From: Sclerodactyla briareus
Taxonomy: Eukaryota; Echinodermata; Holothuroidea; Dendrochirotida; Sclerodactylidae
Direction of reading: 5' to 3'
Assembly (NCBI GenBank): GCA_026419785.1
Contig: JAODTK010005840.1
Span: 78,405-142,404, forward strand
DNA length: 64,000 nucleotides
Below, piece by piece: positions 47,961 through 59,342 of the stretch. Under the pieces are notes generated by a model, which did not search any database, was not told where the DNA came from, and worked only from the letters and a program-made list of their open reading frames with translations. The stretch's first letter is position 1. Every line of letters begins with the position of its first letter. The translations under genes and the position numbers were made by a program.

Positions 47961-50200
47961 TGGTCAATGATAGTAGGCTGTTTCTGTTAAATGGCTGATC
48001 TTTGATATTTTTTTCCCCCACATTTGCTCGACATAGACCCCCCTATGTTTTATGCTCATTCGAAAGATCTATCGTTTCTCTTCAAAATAAGAGTGGAGGT
48101 GGTGGGGCGTAAGGAAGTTTTTTTTTTGTCCCAGAAAAAGGTGGCGGTCCAAAGTGCGGTTTGCACCGCATGTTGTATTAAGGGTAAAAGCTAATACCAA
48201 AATCACCACTGTACTTGTTTGCATGGTGAACTGATGAGGAGACACACCGTCCCGCAACACCACTGGGGGCGATCGCCTGTTTCCTCATTTCCTCCTCTTT
48301 TTCTTGCATTCGCATTGCGACACATGAACTTCTCTACGGCGGACATATTTACCATAGCGAACACTTAATGCTTCTAGTATGGTGGAGACGTGCTTGGCGA
48401 AACAGTACATAGGCTACCCTAAACCATAAATCTCTAACAAACAAAGGTAGGGTAACGGCGGTGAGAAGGATAAGAACCACATCACTACATGGATATTAGT
48501 GAGTTCGTACAATCTAACAATGTTGTGAAGTAGCACACCTATCCGGGGTTGTGTGGTAAGATATTACTCAATCATTTGTGTATATTTTAATAGGCCTAAT
48601 TGTTAATTTTGTACACAACCTTTATACACCTTTGTACACCTTACTTTACGCAATGGTGTTATGTAATTTCTTATACAAACCGGGATGGGTGTGCTAGTTA
48701 GTCAGTGTTGTGTAAATTCTACACAACATTCTTTAAGATTGTGTATGTATCGCCCAGGATCAGCAGTCGAACCAAGTCAAACTCTGGCCTGTTCGAGAGG
48801 GGGTTGTTCAAAAGACCACGGCGTAAATCGGGAGGGGGGGGGGATGATGTCCCCCCCCCCCCCACATTGAGGTTTTTGAGGTAGGGGGATGGCATGTACA
48901 AACATCCCCCCAGTTTTGTCAGTCCCAATAATTATTTTTGACCATGATATCATTCATAACTAGACCAATTCTCCACTTGTATTACAACAAAATATTTGTA
49001 TAAGTTGACTGGAGGCGACCAACTGAAGAGGCTGACGCTCAGGGAACTCAGTTACCCAACAGCAATAAACTGTATTACTTCTGACAGTTTTCCTGATACT
49101 ACCCTATCTGATTCGATGTACTGAGCGCGAGCACCACAAACTACTAGGACGTACTAATGTGCAGAAGAAAACTGGCCGAAACATTATATTCGGGCTCAAG
49201 GAGTCGAGCGAAAGTGTTTGGACGATTTTAAAAACGGAGCTCCATCACACGACCTGCGCATGTAACTTGATATTCCTATCAACTTAATTGGATGTATTTG
49301 CCTGTGATGACGTCGGTGAGGTCTGCCCGCATTAAACATAACAGGTTATGTTGTCTTCATATGAGTTCTGCGTCATTTAAACTGATTCAAATGTTTTTAA
49401 TAGCTTCAAAGATGCAACAATCTCTAACACTCACAAATCGTAGATAATATATTCATTCTTGAAATCTGAGTAAACACAGCTGAAAAACCCCCAAGGGCCT
49501 TGCCGGGCGTCTGGGCGGTTTTGCCAAAAGCAAAACCTTCCTTGTACGCTCCGCCCAACCTTGGTGGCGCTCCGCTAGATAGTCATATAGCAAATCATCC
49601 CCCCCCCCCCTCCCCCACTCAAAACAAAATTACGCCCCCTGCCAAAGACTGAGCGGAGTCTCCAGTCAAGTAGGCTTACCAATTGTCACAATATGTATTT
49701 TACAAACTGCGCTATGGTGCAATGAAGGGGACAATACAGTGGTAGTGGTACTACAATGAGTCATGTCACCGGGCTTGGTGTGTTCTTTCAAACAGGTGAA
49801 ATTGTTGTGTTTTTACAGTGACTGCCGTCAGAAAGGAAATGGCTCTAAGCTTACTGCGAACAGCAGCTGGTGAATTGATAGGCTGAAAGTACGTGCAGTG
49901 TTGGCTGAGGGCAATATATGCGGTTAATCACGGACACAGCATGTAGGCCTTCTGAAGTTGCATTTGAAGATTTTTTTCTATACTTACGAGAGAATAACCC
50001 ACGTGACACCACACGGAGGTTCATGCCAGAGCTATGAATCAATGGACGTTTGCCTTCACCCCCAGTAACAGGTATCTTGACGTACTTATTTCGACAGCTC
50101 TTCATTTAGCCTGCGAAAGTAGAGAAAATGGCGGTATGTTGTTTGCGATTGGTCACGCATTTAGCCTGAAAGATAGGCCTAAATTGTTGGCATGGCTTCG
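47961..50200. other. No gene recognised
   Basis: A GGGGGGGGGGATGATGTCCCCCCCCC stem of poly(G) and poly(C) runs lies at about 48,834-48,863. The GGGCGATCGCC phrase near 48,270 and nearby sequence may be a very decayed inverted family B copy. A C-run occurs at 49,599-49,610. No gene motif was found. Confidence 0.35.
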
Positions 50201-50204
50201 TGTG

Positions 50205-51268
50205 AGCGCTGTTCACACTTGTGCGATACGATCATTCGATACGATAAATTCATCGGATGAAGAGTTTCACATTTGTGCCGATGATTGAAAATGTCTTACG
50301 AGAAATTTATCGGAGAATGTAGGCGCCTAACATAACGGAGAAAGAAGTAGTGGGGAGTTGAGCTGAGGAAAGTACAAGTTTTCCCCCATTTTGTGCCTAG
50401 GCGGTGTGGAATGGAATAATAGCTTGGTCGGCAGAATTTTGAATTTATCAAGAGTTGTAATTTCAAGCCAATTCGAAGATGTGTCTTCTTCAAGTACTGG
50501 TTAGGAGGCGTGATGCGTTGGAAATGGTGGTTTTATCGAACCATTTTGGAGCACAGCAAAAAAAAGTTACATCCTTCTATAGTCGTGGCGGCATCACGCG
50601 CAACTAGGAGCAACTGATCTCCCGTTTCCTGGACTTTGCTTCCTTTCATTCCATACAAAATTTCCTCACGATTCATTTTGCCCGAACCCAGTCACCCATG
50701 GGAGCGTATGCCTGGGGCTGGGGGAACTAAGCCGCATCGCATTCACCCTCCGCTTCCAATCACCCAGCCTTCTCTGAGCAAGGACCAGGGACGAGCTGTC
50801 ACTTCCCGCGAAGTCTCTGGGGTAGGCTATCCGCGCAGCTGCGCCTTCCAAGAGCTATGTGGCCGCCCGGGCGGACGGCCCTGATCCAAGGGTCCGTGGA
50901 GCAGAACATGGTGGATGGGATCGTCCACCGGGAGGTGCGCCGTACGCCCAAAGACGCGCATGCAGTTGACGATCACGAATCAGGCATTTGACCTCACTAT
51001 CCCCGCCTACCCAGTACCCTGACATTGGACACCCATTCCTGGCAGAGAGTTTAATAACACTTTTTAACTCGACGTCCGAAAAATTTATCGTATCGTATCG
51101 CACAAGTGTGAACAGCCCTTAAAAGTTAAAGTATTTTCCAACTTGGAGCGTCCAAACATTTATCGCATCGTATCGCACAAGTGTGAACACTCCTATTCAG
51201 AAAATAACTCTTTAACTCGACGTCCGAAAAATTTATCGTATCGTATCGCACAAGTGTGAACAGCCCTT
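50205..51268. mobile_element. TIR element with CGATA-rich ends and three tandem right ends
   Basis: The left end GCGCTGTTCACACTTGTGCG is followed by ATACGATCATTCGATACGAT-type sequence (to 50,258). The right end at 51,075-51,120 is its inverse (ATCGTATCGTATCGCACAAG, then TGTGAACAGCCCTT). Two more right ends follow at about 51,155-51,192 (variant) and 51,210-51,268 (near identical, including AACTCGACGTCCGAAAAATT). The body is about 0.85 kb and GC-rich in its second half, with no recognisable transposase. It is probably a non-autonomous DNA transposon; the superfamily is not determined. Confidence 0.7.
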
Positions 51269-51418
51269 TATAAGGGATTTATAAAGGAGATCAAGGGAAC
51301 GTATACATGTGTGTATTAGACATATCCGCAGCGATTTTTTTTTTTATCTTCTGCGGAACCTAATTGCGCCAGATGACCAGAAAGTTAAATGGCCTATCCA
51401 TAGGGCCTATGTGACCTT

Positions 51419-51510
51419 GAAGGGCAACTGCAGAAAAGGTTCAGTGAAATAATAGCCGGAGGAAAAAAAATAGCGTCAATCCAAACCGTACGTTCATACG
51501 TATTTCCTTA
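51419..51510 (+). mobile_element. Left end of family T element, diverged
   Basis: The phrases GAAGGGCAACTGCAGAAAAG, GAAATAATAGCCGG and TAGCGTCAATCCAAA follow the order of the first ~90 bp of the family T element (GGACAACTGCAGG, GCTAATATATTAGC, GTGTCAGCCCAAA). The rest is absent. Confidence 0.45.
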
Positions 51511-52262
51511 GGCCAAAATAAAAATATTTCATGTTTAGCGTCCCCTCCCGCCTCCTTTTTTGAAGGATTCTGAAAAATTCTTTTCTTCTTCATTCAGATA
51601 ATAACTTTTTTGAATGAATATTTTGGAAGTCAAGCACCATGAATCAGTTTGCTCTTGACAAAGGAACAATTTGAAGCATGTTTAAGGTTAGTAAGAACCC
51701 TGTAGAACCATAAAATAAAAGGAATGAGAAAGGCCGCCTCCTCTGAGAAAAGCCAAGTGACAAAACCTTGCTTCGACCCGCTTCTTTTCCTCTTATTTTG
51801 CAAATCAGTCTAAGTCTGGTATTTCTCATGTTGCATTTTACTAGAAATGGTTCATGCAATTTCTGGTTATGAGTGGCTATTAGTACGACACATGTGGGAC
51901 ACTCATCTGGTATATAAACATCTTGATAAGCAATGGTCGGGTCGGGTGCCAAAAAAAAAATGCCGCTTCCTCCTCATTTTCGAAAAAGCCGGACGATACA
52001 TTTTTATTTTTACTCGGCCTTACAGAGTTGTGAGCCCGAGGTCATGGAAGTATGCGCTCAACACTAGGCCTAACTGAGGGCCAATTCTCCCATTAAACGG
52101 AAACTTCACACTGTCCAGTTTCCGATCTGATTGAAGCTAGCATTATGGAATCACTGTGTCTAAACAAGGTTTCTAGTACTATTCCAGTCAGGTTTACAGG
52201 GCTATCAGACTTCAACATGAATTGACCTCAAATGACCTTTAACCTAACTTGAAAAGCGATAC
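51511..52262. other. No gene recognised
   Basis: Frames at 51,644-51,952 (-) and 51,847-52,077 (+) show nothing recognisable. There is no repeat structure by eye. Confidence 0.35.
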
Positions 52263-52423
52263 GGTCCATGTAATAATCATAGAGAATCACGGCTTATTTG
52301 ACATACCAGGCCTGGTCCATGTAATAATCATAGAGAATCACGGGCTTATTTTATCCAGGCCGTCCTGTAATAATCAAGAGATAACCATCAAACGGGCTTA
52401 TTTTATCCAGGCCTAGACGTGTT
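52263..52423 (+). repeat. Short tandem repeat, ~50-bp unit, 3 copies
   Basis: GGTCCATGTAATAATCATAG followed by AGAATCACGGGCTTATTTTA and TCCAGGCCT recurs three times, beginning at about 52,263, 52,314 and 52,363. The third copy has an 8-10 base internal insertion. Confidence 0.8.
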
Positions 52424-53456
52424 CGCAAATCAAGTTGGCTAAATTATCAAGTCTTCCAACAAATTTCCCCCTTTCTCTCTACCAAATATACCTCGACAGT
52501 CCCCATCAAACCAATACAGTCTCTACTGAAATGAAAGAGAAACTGTGATTCCGCTAATTACTAATATCGTGCGTAGAAGGCATATCGGACCGTCAGAGGA
52601 CTGCCCAGGGTCGTTGGAATGAGCTCTATTCAAGAAACCGTATGCTCATGATTTCCTTCCCAGCCCACCGGTTTGTTTGATATTCCCATGGTTTCATGAG
52701 TAAAACTCGTGATCGAATCCTGATGATTGAACGTGCGGCAAAAAACAAAATTATATATGCCCGGGGAATGCATGGAATGTTATTCAAATCCGTTCATTGG
52801 TATTGAAAGTCCCGGATCCCTGGAACCCACTGAGCCATTGCAAACCAACCCCAAAATCGTACTGATCCAAAATATATTTTTCTCGTGACTCAGCCGGAAT
52901 AATAACCTTAGTTATCAATTTTCGCGTAATTGTTAATAACGGGTAAAAATAGCAAACTAACCGGAATCCCCGTCCCCTGTAATTGCCGTGCATAACTTCA
53001 ATCGCAATATCTGAATATAGATCCAACTCATATAAAACCGAGTGGGGCGATTACCGCATACCCATAACGTGATTGACGACACGTACTGTAGCTCCGAATT
53101 TACCCTCCTTCCTTGATCGGAAAAGCCTCTCGCCTTGGGAACCAACATGCTGAAGTGAGTGTTGCCTCAATTTCTTATTTGCAGTTTTGTTCCCTTCAAT
53201 GGGTAGGCCGATAGTGAAGCAGCGATTTTTCCTATATGGCGCGCTGTTTGACCTGGGTGTACGACGTGTGTCTTTCGACTTACAGATCATGACCGCATGC
53301 GGAATTTGCATAAGAATCGATAGTGCCCTATGATGAGCGTCTGCAGAATTTTTCGCTAATGGGAAGGGGACACAATTCAACTGGCCAGTAGTCTCCTGTG
53401 CTGATGTTGCGGAAAATTATTTTTGCATTTCCGTTGATATTCAGGTGCAATTCAGC
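52424..53456. other. No gene recognised
   Basis: The frames here are short, and the 109-codon frame at 53,051-53,380 (-) has no known motif. No repeat signature was noticed. Confidence 0.35.
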
Positions 53457-54060
53457 CTAAAGGACAACTGCATGATGATTTGTAAAGGGGCTAATATAAT
53501 AGCGGGATAAAAACTGATTGCGTCAGTCCAAAAGGAGTTCATAGGAACTTTTCCGTTACGGAGTTATAGTCCTTTGAAGTTTGTGTATTGTGAAGCATGT
53601 GTATTGCGCAAGATCGAAATGACATCCCATCATGCAAACGAGAAATTGATGTCATACTGCACAACCCTGCAAACATTTTGTTTCTATTGAAATTCAAACA
53701 TTAATTTCACTTCGAGAAACATTTAGTCTTTGGGAGAGCATTGCTGTAGCGGGTTGGTAAGTGTTGATGGATACTTTGGTGAGAGAAAGACAACAGAACT
53801 TCTGTTAAATGTTGACTTATTCAACGAAATGAAACAATGAAATACATAACATTTTTCCTGTGTGTTGTCAATATGTGACGTCATGCGTTATTGAGCAACT
53901 GGGATTCTCACCAATTTCCCCGCTTAATGGTCCAAACTTTGAAGGCCAATAACTCCAAATAGAAACATGTATTAAAATGGGGTTTGGACCCAATAGATAC
54001 AGTTTTCCATTCTCCACAATATTCCATCTCTGTTGTAGTTCAAGCCTGCGTTGTCCTCTA
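53457..54060 (+). mobile_element. Family T element, second near-complete copy
   Basis: It begins TAAAGGACAACTGCATGATG, runs through GAGGCTAATATAATAGCGGG, GCAAGATCGAAATGACATCC, GCTGTAGCGGGTTGGTAAGT and GGCCAATAACTCC, and ends AGCCTGCGTTGTCCT. The internal order and length (~604 bp) match 26,946-27,536. Terminal repeats have each lost a base. Confidence 0.75.
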
Positions 54061-54406
54061 ACTGAAACACACTGAGCCCCACTTGGATTTAGTAAAGAAT
54101 ATTGTACTTTCAACCGTAATGGCGGGGAAGGACCGGGGGGGGGGGGAGTTCATCACGAGAAAGTAAAAAGTAATGGACTGTGTTAAAGAAATCATCGAAG
54201 GTTCCGTCCCCTTGCGAACGCCAACATTGGATATTATCAATATCTATATAGCTTGGTGTTTTCTATGGCGTCTTCCCAACTGAACTCTTAAAAATAGGAC
54301 GCCGGTTCTCAAATTGTAAGTATCAAATACTGTTTTATAGTAAGATTTGTTCCATTTCACTCTATTCAAAAATCGTTATTCTGTTGTATGGGCGTGCTTT
54401 GTTGTA

Positions 54407-54485
54407 TGGGTGTGTGTGTGTGTGTATGTGTGTGTGTGTGTGTGGTGTGTGTGTGGTGGTGTGTGTGTGTGTGTGGTGTGTGTGG

Positions 54486-54516
<31 letters not shown>

Positions 54517-54528
54517 TGTGTGTGAGTA
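54407..54528 (+). repeat. (GT)n microsatellite
   Basis: About 120 bp of GT dinucleotides are interrupted by GGT and ATG. Frames through it on both strands (Cys/Val and Thr/His repeats) are artefacts. Confidence 0.95.
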
Positions 54529-55070
54529 GCTTAATGTATATGACGCTTGGCCTATGTGAACACGATAATTCAACCAATCCAATAGGCTCGCACGTATTTT
54601 GCGTTCCCCATATTGAATAATGAGCCCTATCGTTGAAGGCCAATCGTAATGTGAGTGTTATGACCTTTACTACATTATAGCAGCCGAACCAACCAGACTG
54701 TATCAAGCCGATCCGAGTTATGCCGATAAGGCACGATCAGATGTTGCAAAATTCGTTCGTGACATCCGGAGGAGGGAGAACGGGCGGTGATCCCCTGTAA
54801 TACAACGTCAATGTGAAACAAGTACTTTCGAAAACCGTGTAACAAAAGAAACGGTTCCAAAGGAGAAAAGGAAAAAACTTCGTTTACGAGATATCACAGA
54901 ATAATGTCACTAATTTCTAAGGGTCTGCCTATTTGAGTCTTATCATAACGCGAAAATGAGTAGATGACTACTGAGGACACCACAACACATTGATAATATT
55001 TAATATCTCATTAAATTCGTTAGGCGTGCGAAAAATACCACAACGTGTCTGATATATCTTTATTGTGAGC

Positions 55071-55089
55071 ATATTACACTTTTGCAGGT
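55071..55089 (+). promoter_or_regulatory. Possible splice acceptor before the oxidase reading frame
   Basis: The pyrimidine-leaning sequence ATATTACACTTTTGCAG ends just before GTCAATCAG, from which the frame is open into the oxidase. This would fit an upstream 5' exon joined to a single large coding exon. It is not proven. Confidence 0.4.
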
Positions 55090-55159
55090 CAATCAGAAAC
55101 AGATTCTCCCGAACCGTGCGAAACTAGCGGCAGTGGCGACATCGAAGCGATTCCTAACG

Positions 55160-56623
55160 ATGGGAGAATCGAACTCCAAAATTTCTTCCTGGAATCTGGT
55201 CGCGAAGAGCCGCGTCTCGGTACGACGACGCCACAACTGGTGAACAGCGAAGACGAACTGTCGCGCGGTGAGGTCGCTCGCGAGAAACATCAAGTAATCA
55301 GAGTGATTGGGTGCTGGTCATTCCAGTCATCTACAGCAGTCTGCGACATCGGACCGCCCGAAAGGTATGAACGCCTCGGGGGTCAGCTGAGGTCATTTCT
55401 CTATCTATCGAGCACCAAGGGTACCAAGACCTTCAAGATCGGAGGAGGGTGCTACCTCGGTGTGACCCTCTCGACAAGGATTCCACCTGGGCTAACTCTG
55501 TCAACGTCCAGCTCGATAACCATGACTGTGCCATCCCAATCCTGGGGGTATCACCCATCAGTCGCTAGGGGGGTTCATCATGACGGGCTCAGCAGGTGGG
55601 AGTGTGGCGCACGGATTTGAAGACGTCATCAAGGAAATTCACTTCGTCAAGGTCTGGGCGAGAAGGTTGTCGCGAAGAGGGATAGCGACGAGTTCAACGC
55701 CGTAGTGTCTCGATGGCCTGTCGGAATCGTTACCTACGTCGTCCTAGAGGTCCCCACCCCGAAGTTCAACGTCCAGGGTACCGAGGCTACCGTAGTGTGG
55801 ACGACTCCGTGATAGCCGTCGACCCAATAACAACCATTGAGTTGCAAAAGACCCTGGAAACGACAGAATACTATCCGCCTACTCTGGTTCCCGCAGAAGT
55901 ACGCCCAACGCGTGACCGAATGGACGGCGGGATGAGCGCTTCCAACCAAATAGTGCCGTACAAAAATGTCCTATCCACCCCGGTGATCGCCGGAGCGGCA
56001 GCGACAACACTGCGGTGGAGCCACTGGCTACTGACGTACCTTCCAAACGAGAAGACATACAAGTTAATCGGAGACGAATTAAAAACTGTTTACCAGAGAA
56101 ACCCCGCAGAATTTCAACGACTCGTGGTACAAAGTGTTACCGATGGATAACGGTGCCCCGACGGACACCATTTTCGACACCGCGTTCACCGAGCTCTGGT
56201 TCCCAATCGAGAAGACCGAAGATGTGCTCAACATCCTCCGTAGTCTTTACGAGGGACCAACAGGTCGCTGGAAACTACTGTGTGGAGATGTACGCTGGGA
56301 AGAGCTCTCCGTTCTGGCTTATTCCCGCCTACGACGAAACGTCGTGATCCGACGGGTTCGGGTTCGTTCATCAGAAGGGGGACCCACGGGAGTACTACAA
56401 TCACTTCTGGAACGCCTTCCGCGGGGTCGAAGGTATACGGTTCCACTGGGGGAAGTTCCTCCCTACAGCCGTCGGGATGTACGGCGACACGAGATACGAC
56501 CTCCCCTTCCTGAAGGGGTCGTACCCCAAGCTAGAGAATTGGCTGGAGATGAGGAAGACGATGGACCCGGATCAGATCTTTGTTACCGAATACTGGCGTA
56601 AGATTTTCAACATAGAGAAGTAG
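55160..56623 (+). CDS. FAD-linked aldonolactone/sugar oxidase (ALO/GULO family), frame-broken
   Basis: This family oxidises sugar-1,4-lactones or polyols at the last step of ascorbate-type pathways, using flavin and oxygen. Combining frames shows the N-terminal FAD (PCMH-type) domain with VIRVIGAGHS at about 55,300-55,323, whose His is the usual covalent flavin site. FKIGGG follows at 55,433. Then come DNHDCAIPILG at 55,520 and GGFIMTGSAGGSVAHGFEDV at 55,569-55,620. A linker reads VPTPKFNVQGTEATVVW. The ALO C-terminal domain has AFTELWFPIEKTEDV (56,183), HWGK at 56,444-56,455 and a clean end, WLEMRKTMDPDQIF then VTEYWRKIFNIEK-stop. Length (~490 residues) fits the family. Eight or more single-base indels break the frame. 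The ATG at 55,160 is a guess; the frame is open back to 55,089. No introns are visible, and GC is visibly higher than in the flanks. The substrate is unknown. Confidence 0.85.
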
Positions 56624-57949
56624 AGCGCGGAGATACAGCGCCCATGTGATTTTCACATCCACCGGACAGGCATACGCATCCATAGAATCCCAGCCTAATA
56701 GTGACGAACATGAATTCCAAGGAAATTGACCCTGACTGGGCAACTTTCGGAGATTGGGGCAATTTCAATATTATGAACTGCCCACCATTTTTAATGTAAA
56801 AAAAGACTGTGGCTATGCCACTGCATCATCCCTGACTGGGAAAATGACCAAATATCCTGGCTGCCCCCGCTGAGCATACATCAATATCCCACCATGTCCC
56901 ATAGGGCGGCCGCACGCACCGGAATCTATTAGTATATTTTCGCGGATTTGATGAAGATGTTGACACCCCGGAATTCTTTCCTCATCTTTGCCCCAAATTC
57001 ACCCAATTTTAGCAAGATGTATGCTACCGTTGTATGTCAGCATTTCCGATCTGAGAGATTATCGGGTGCAGTGTTTGACTTGACAATGAACAGAGTTTCC
57101 TAAGTCCCACTTCCTATTACCTGCAAGGCCATTACTGGCGCGCAACGGCGCGTAACAAAATCGGTCCATTCCGGATCTTGCAGGGATTTAATGAGTAATT
57201 CAGACACTGAACATAACTTTCTCTCATGTCTTTATATATATTATTATAGTGGGAGGAATCTACACATGCATTTCGGTATGTGTCTGTTTGTGTGTGTGAC
57301 GCATCTCGTACAGATAACTTATTGCAGGTCTTAACTGATGAAGCTCATTTTTTGCATGTGTGGTTCCTATGAAATGGTCCATGCTCCCTATTGTCTGATT
57401 GTCCTGGGGGAGAGGGGGGGGGGTCAGTTTGAGGTCAGTAGTTGAACGACTGGAAATTGTCTGTAAGCACGATGGGTCTAGAATGCTTGCTATTCAGCGT
57501 GTAGCTCTCTTATGGATATGAGAGTACAAGAGCGCCATTGGTTGGGGTGTGAAATCGGGTCCTTTTTCTGTGAAAAATAGAAATTTAGGAGGAAATATTC
57601 TCTGTCTGTCGTCTATTTTTCTGTCCCGTCTGTCTAACCCCTTGAACCTTAACGACCCCCATCCCCAGTAGGGGACCGCCGGCTTGATCTATCGTTTCAA
57701 ATAGTACTCCTCCCACATCCTCCTCCAAACGGGTCAAGTTGACGTCTCATTGATGACCAAATGTAGGTACGGACTGGGGTCTAAAAGTGCGGTCATAGTT
57801 AATCTAGTGGTCAATTCCTTGCCATTTTTCGAAAATACGCAAAATGCTGGTTGGTTAGTACTATTGGAGATCAATGCTCCATACGGGGTGCTCAGAGTTT
57901 GAGAAACAAAGGCCATCCAGAGGCCCATTTTGTGCATTCCTTTTGAAAC
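56624..57949. other. No gene recognised downstream of the oxidase
   Basis: No AATAAA was noticed in the first few hundred bases after the stop. From about 57,270 the sequence becomes repeat-like (TGATGAAGCTCATTTTTTGCATGTGTGGTTCC), recalling the 17,700-18,600 array unit. From 57,830 (AAATACGCAAAATGC, GGGGTGCTCAGAGTTT) it recalls the 39,560-41,300 array. Confidence 0.4.
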
Positions 57950-58470
57950 ATTCAAGTCGGCGTCTACTCTTTCGAATCCGTCATAGATGGGGTGATCCTG
58001 AATGTTAGTATTATCATTGACCGATAGTACATATGAGGTTGTCCATGAATCTTAGGTCAAAGGTCATCTTTGGGTCGATTCTGGTCATCTCGTTTGAACG
58101 GTCAAGCGGTTTATACTACTACAGACTAGATGGGATGATCATGAAAGTTGGTCTGTATTGTCACCGACTGATCAGCCATGTTACTTGAATACGGTGTCCA
58201 TGATTCGAGGTCAAAGGTCATACATGATACAAGGGTAAATTCCTGTCATTTCGTTCGAATGGTCAATCACCTTTTCCTTGCACGAAATAAATCCAAATGG
58301 GTAATATGGACTATTCACAACTATAGGTCGAAGGTCATCCATAGCTCATTCGTTCATGCTAATAAATTGCTCTGCATTTGCGTATCTCGCGTAGACTTTG
58401 GAATGATCAAGTTGACAAGTTACCTGATGGATATCGTTCAAACAAATTGAAAGTATAGCCTCTACATCAC
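57950..58470 (+). repeat. Tandem repeat, ~155-bp unit, with AGGTCA direct repeats
   Basis: Units near 58,040, 58,195 and 58,315 share GTCCATGA-TC-AGGTCAAAGG, TCATTTCGTTCGAATGGTCA and a GACTAT/GACTAG context. Two units carry a perfect AGGTCA-A-AGGTCA element, at 58,054-58,066 and 58,208-58,220, 154 bp apart. Confidence 0.7.
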
Positions 58471-59342
58471 ACTCGACCTATACTAGGAATTGATAGATGA
58501 GCTACTGTGTCATTGGCACTTTTGTTGAAGACATAACTCGATGGCCTGATCTTTCATAACTAGGGTTATGTGCGAAATTCAAGTGACTGTGTATGCATGT
58601 GTCTGTGACGCTGCATGATCTGATAATTCGATATATTTCAACTCCCCTGAAATACATTCACGCTAGCACATATATGTCAATATTTGAAAAAAAGTCTTTG
58701 AGAAATGATTGCCAGGGCGATGTATGTTGAAGATGAAAATAAAAATGGTCAGTGAAGTGCTACAAAATTGACCATTCATGCAGTCTCCTAAAACGACTGT
58801 TAACATTAATTGGCACGACTCAATAAAAAAAACGCTCACATGTTCAAAGATTAGGAATCGACTCAAAGCCCTGTCCGATAATCGACGCCGCCGCTTCTGT
58901 GACATCACCACAAAAGTCATTACAATATGCTCAGAACTGATTTTGTTTACGATCATGCTCTCTTCAATCATTGATAGTTGAAGGATAGGCTAACCTTATA
59001 GACTGTCTTCTGGTCCCACACCATCGTTATATATGTTCAAAATCAACATTGTCTCGCATGCAATAACGCAGCAACAATCGTACCCATCCTATCGGAATGG
59101 ATTTTGCATTGACTTAGCATTGTGGCGATACAAGGTATCCGATACCGAGTGATATCGATCGCTGGGTGATATAGGTCACATAACGAATGACGACTCATAT
59201 TTGGTGACGTCATTTCTGAATAAAGTAAGACGAATCTAACAGTTCCAGAGGATAGAATATATCATGACATGTATCGCTTCTAAATGGCGGTTGTTCCTCT
59301 GATGCAATCCTCTATGATGCGGATTATTGTGCAATTGATTAG
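58471..59342. other. No gene recognised
   Basis: Overlapping frames at 58,663-58,981 on both strands lack known motifs. A run GATACCGAGTGATATCGATCGCTGGGTGATAT near 59,141 has short internal repeats only. Confidence 0.35.

Noticed and set aside
54347..54620. Cys/Val- and Thr/His-rich open frames
   Set aside because: They are translations of the GT microsatellite in several frames, not proteins.
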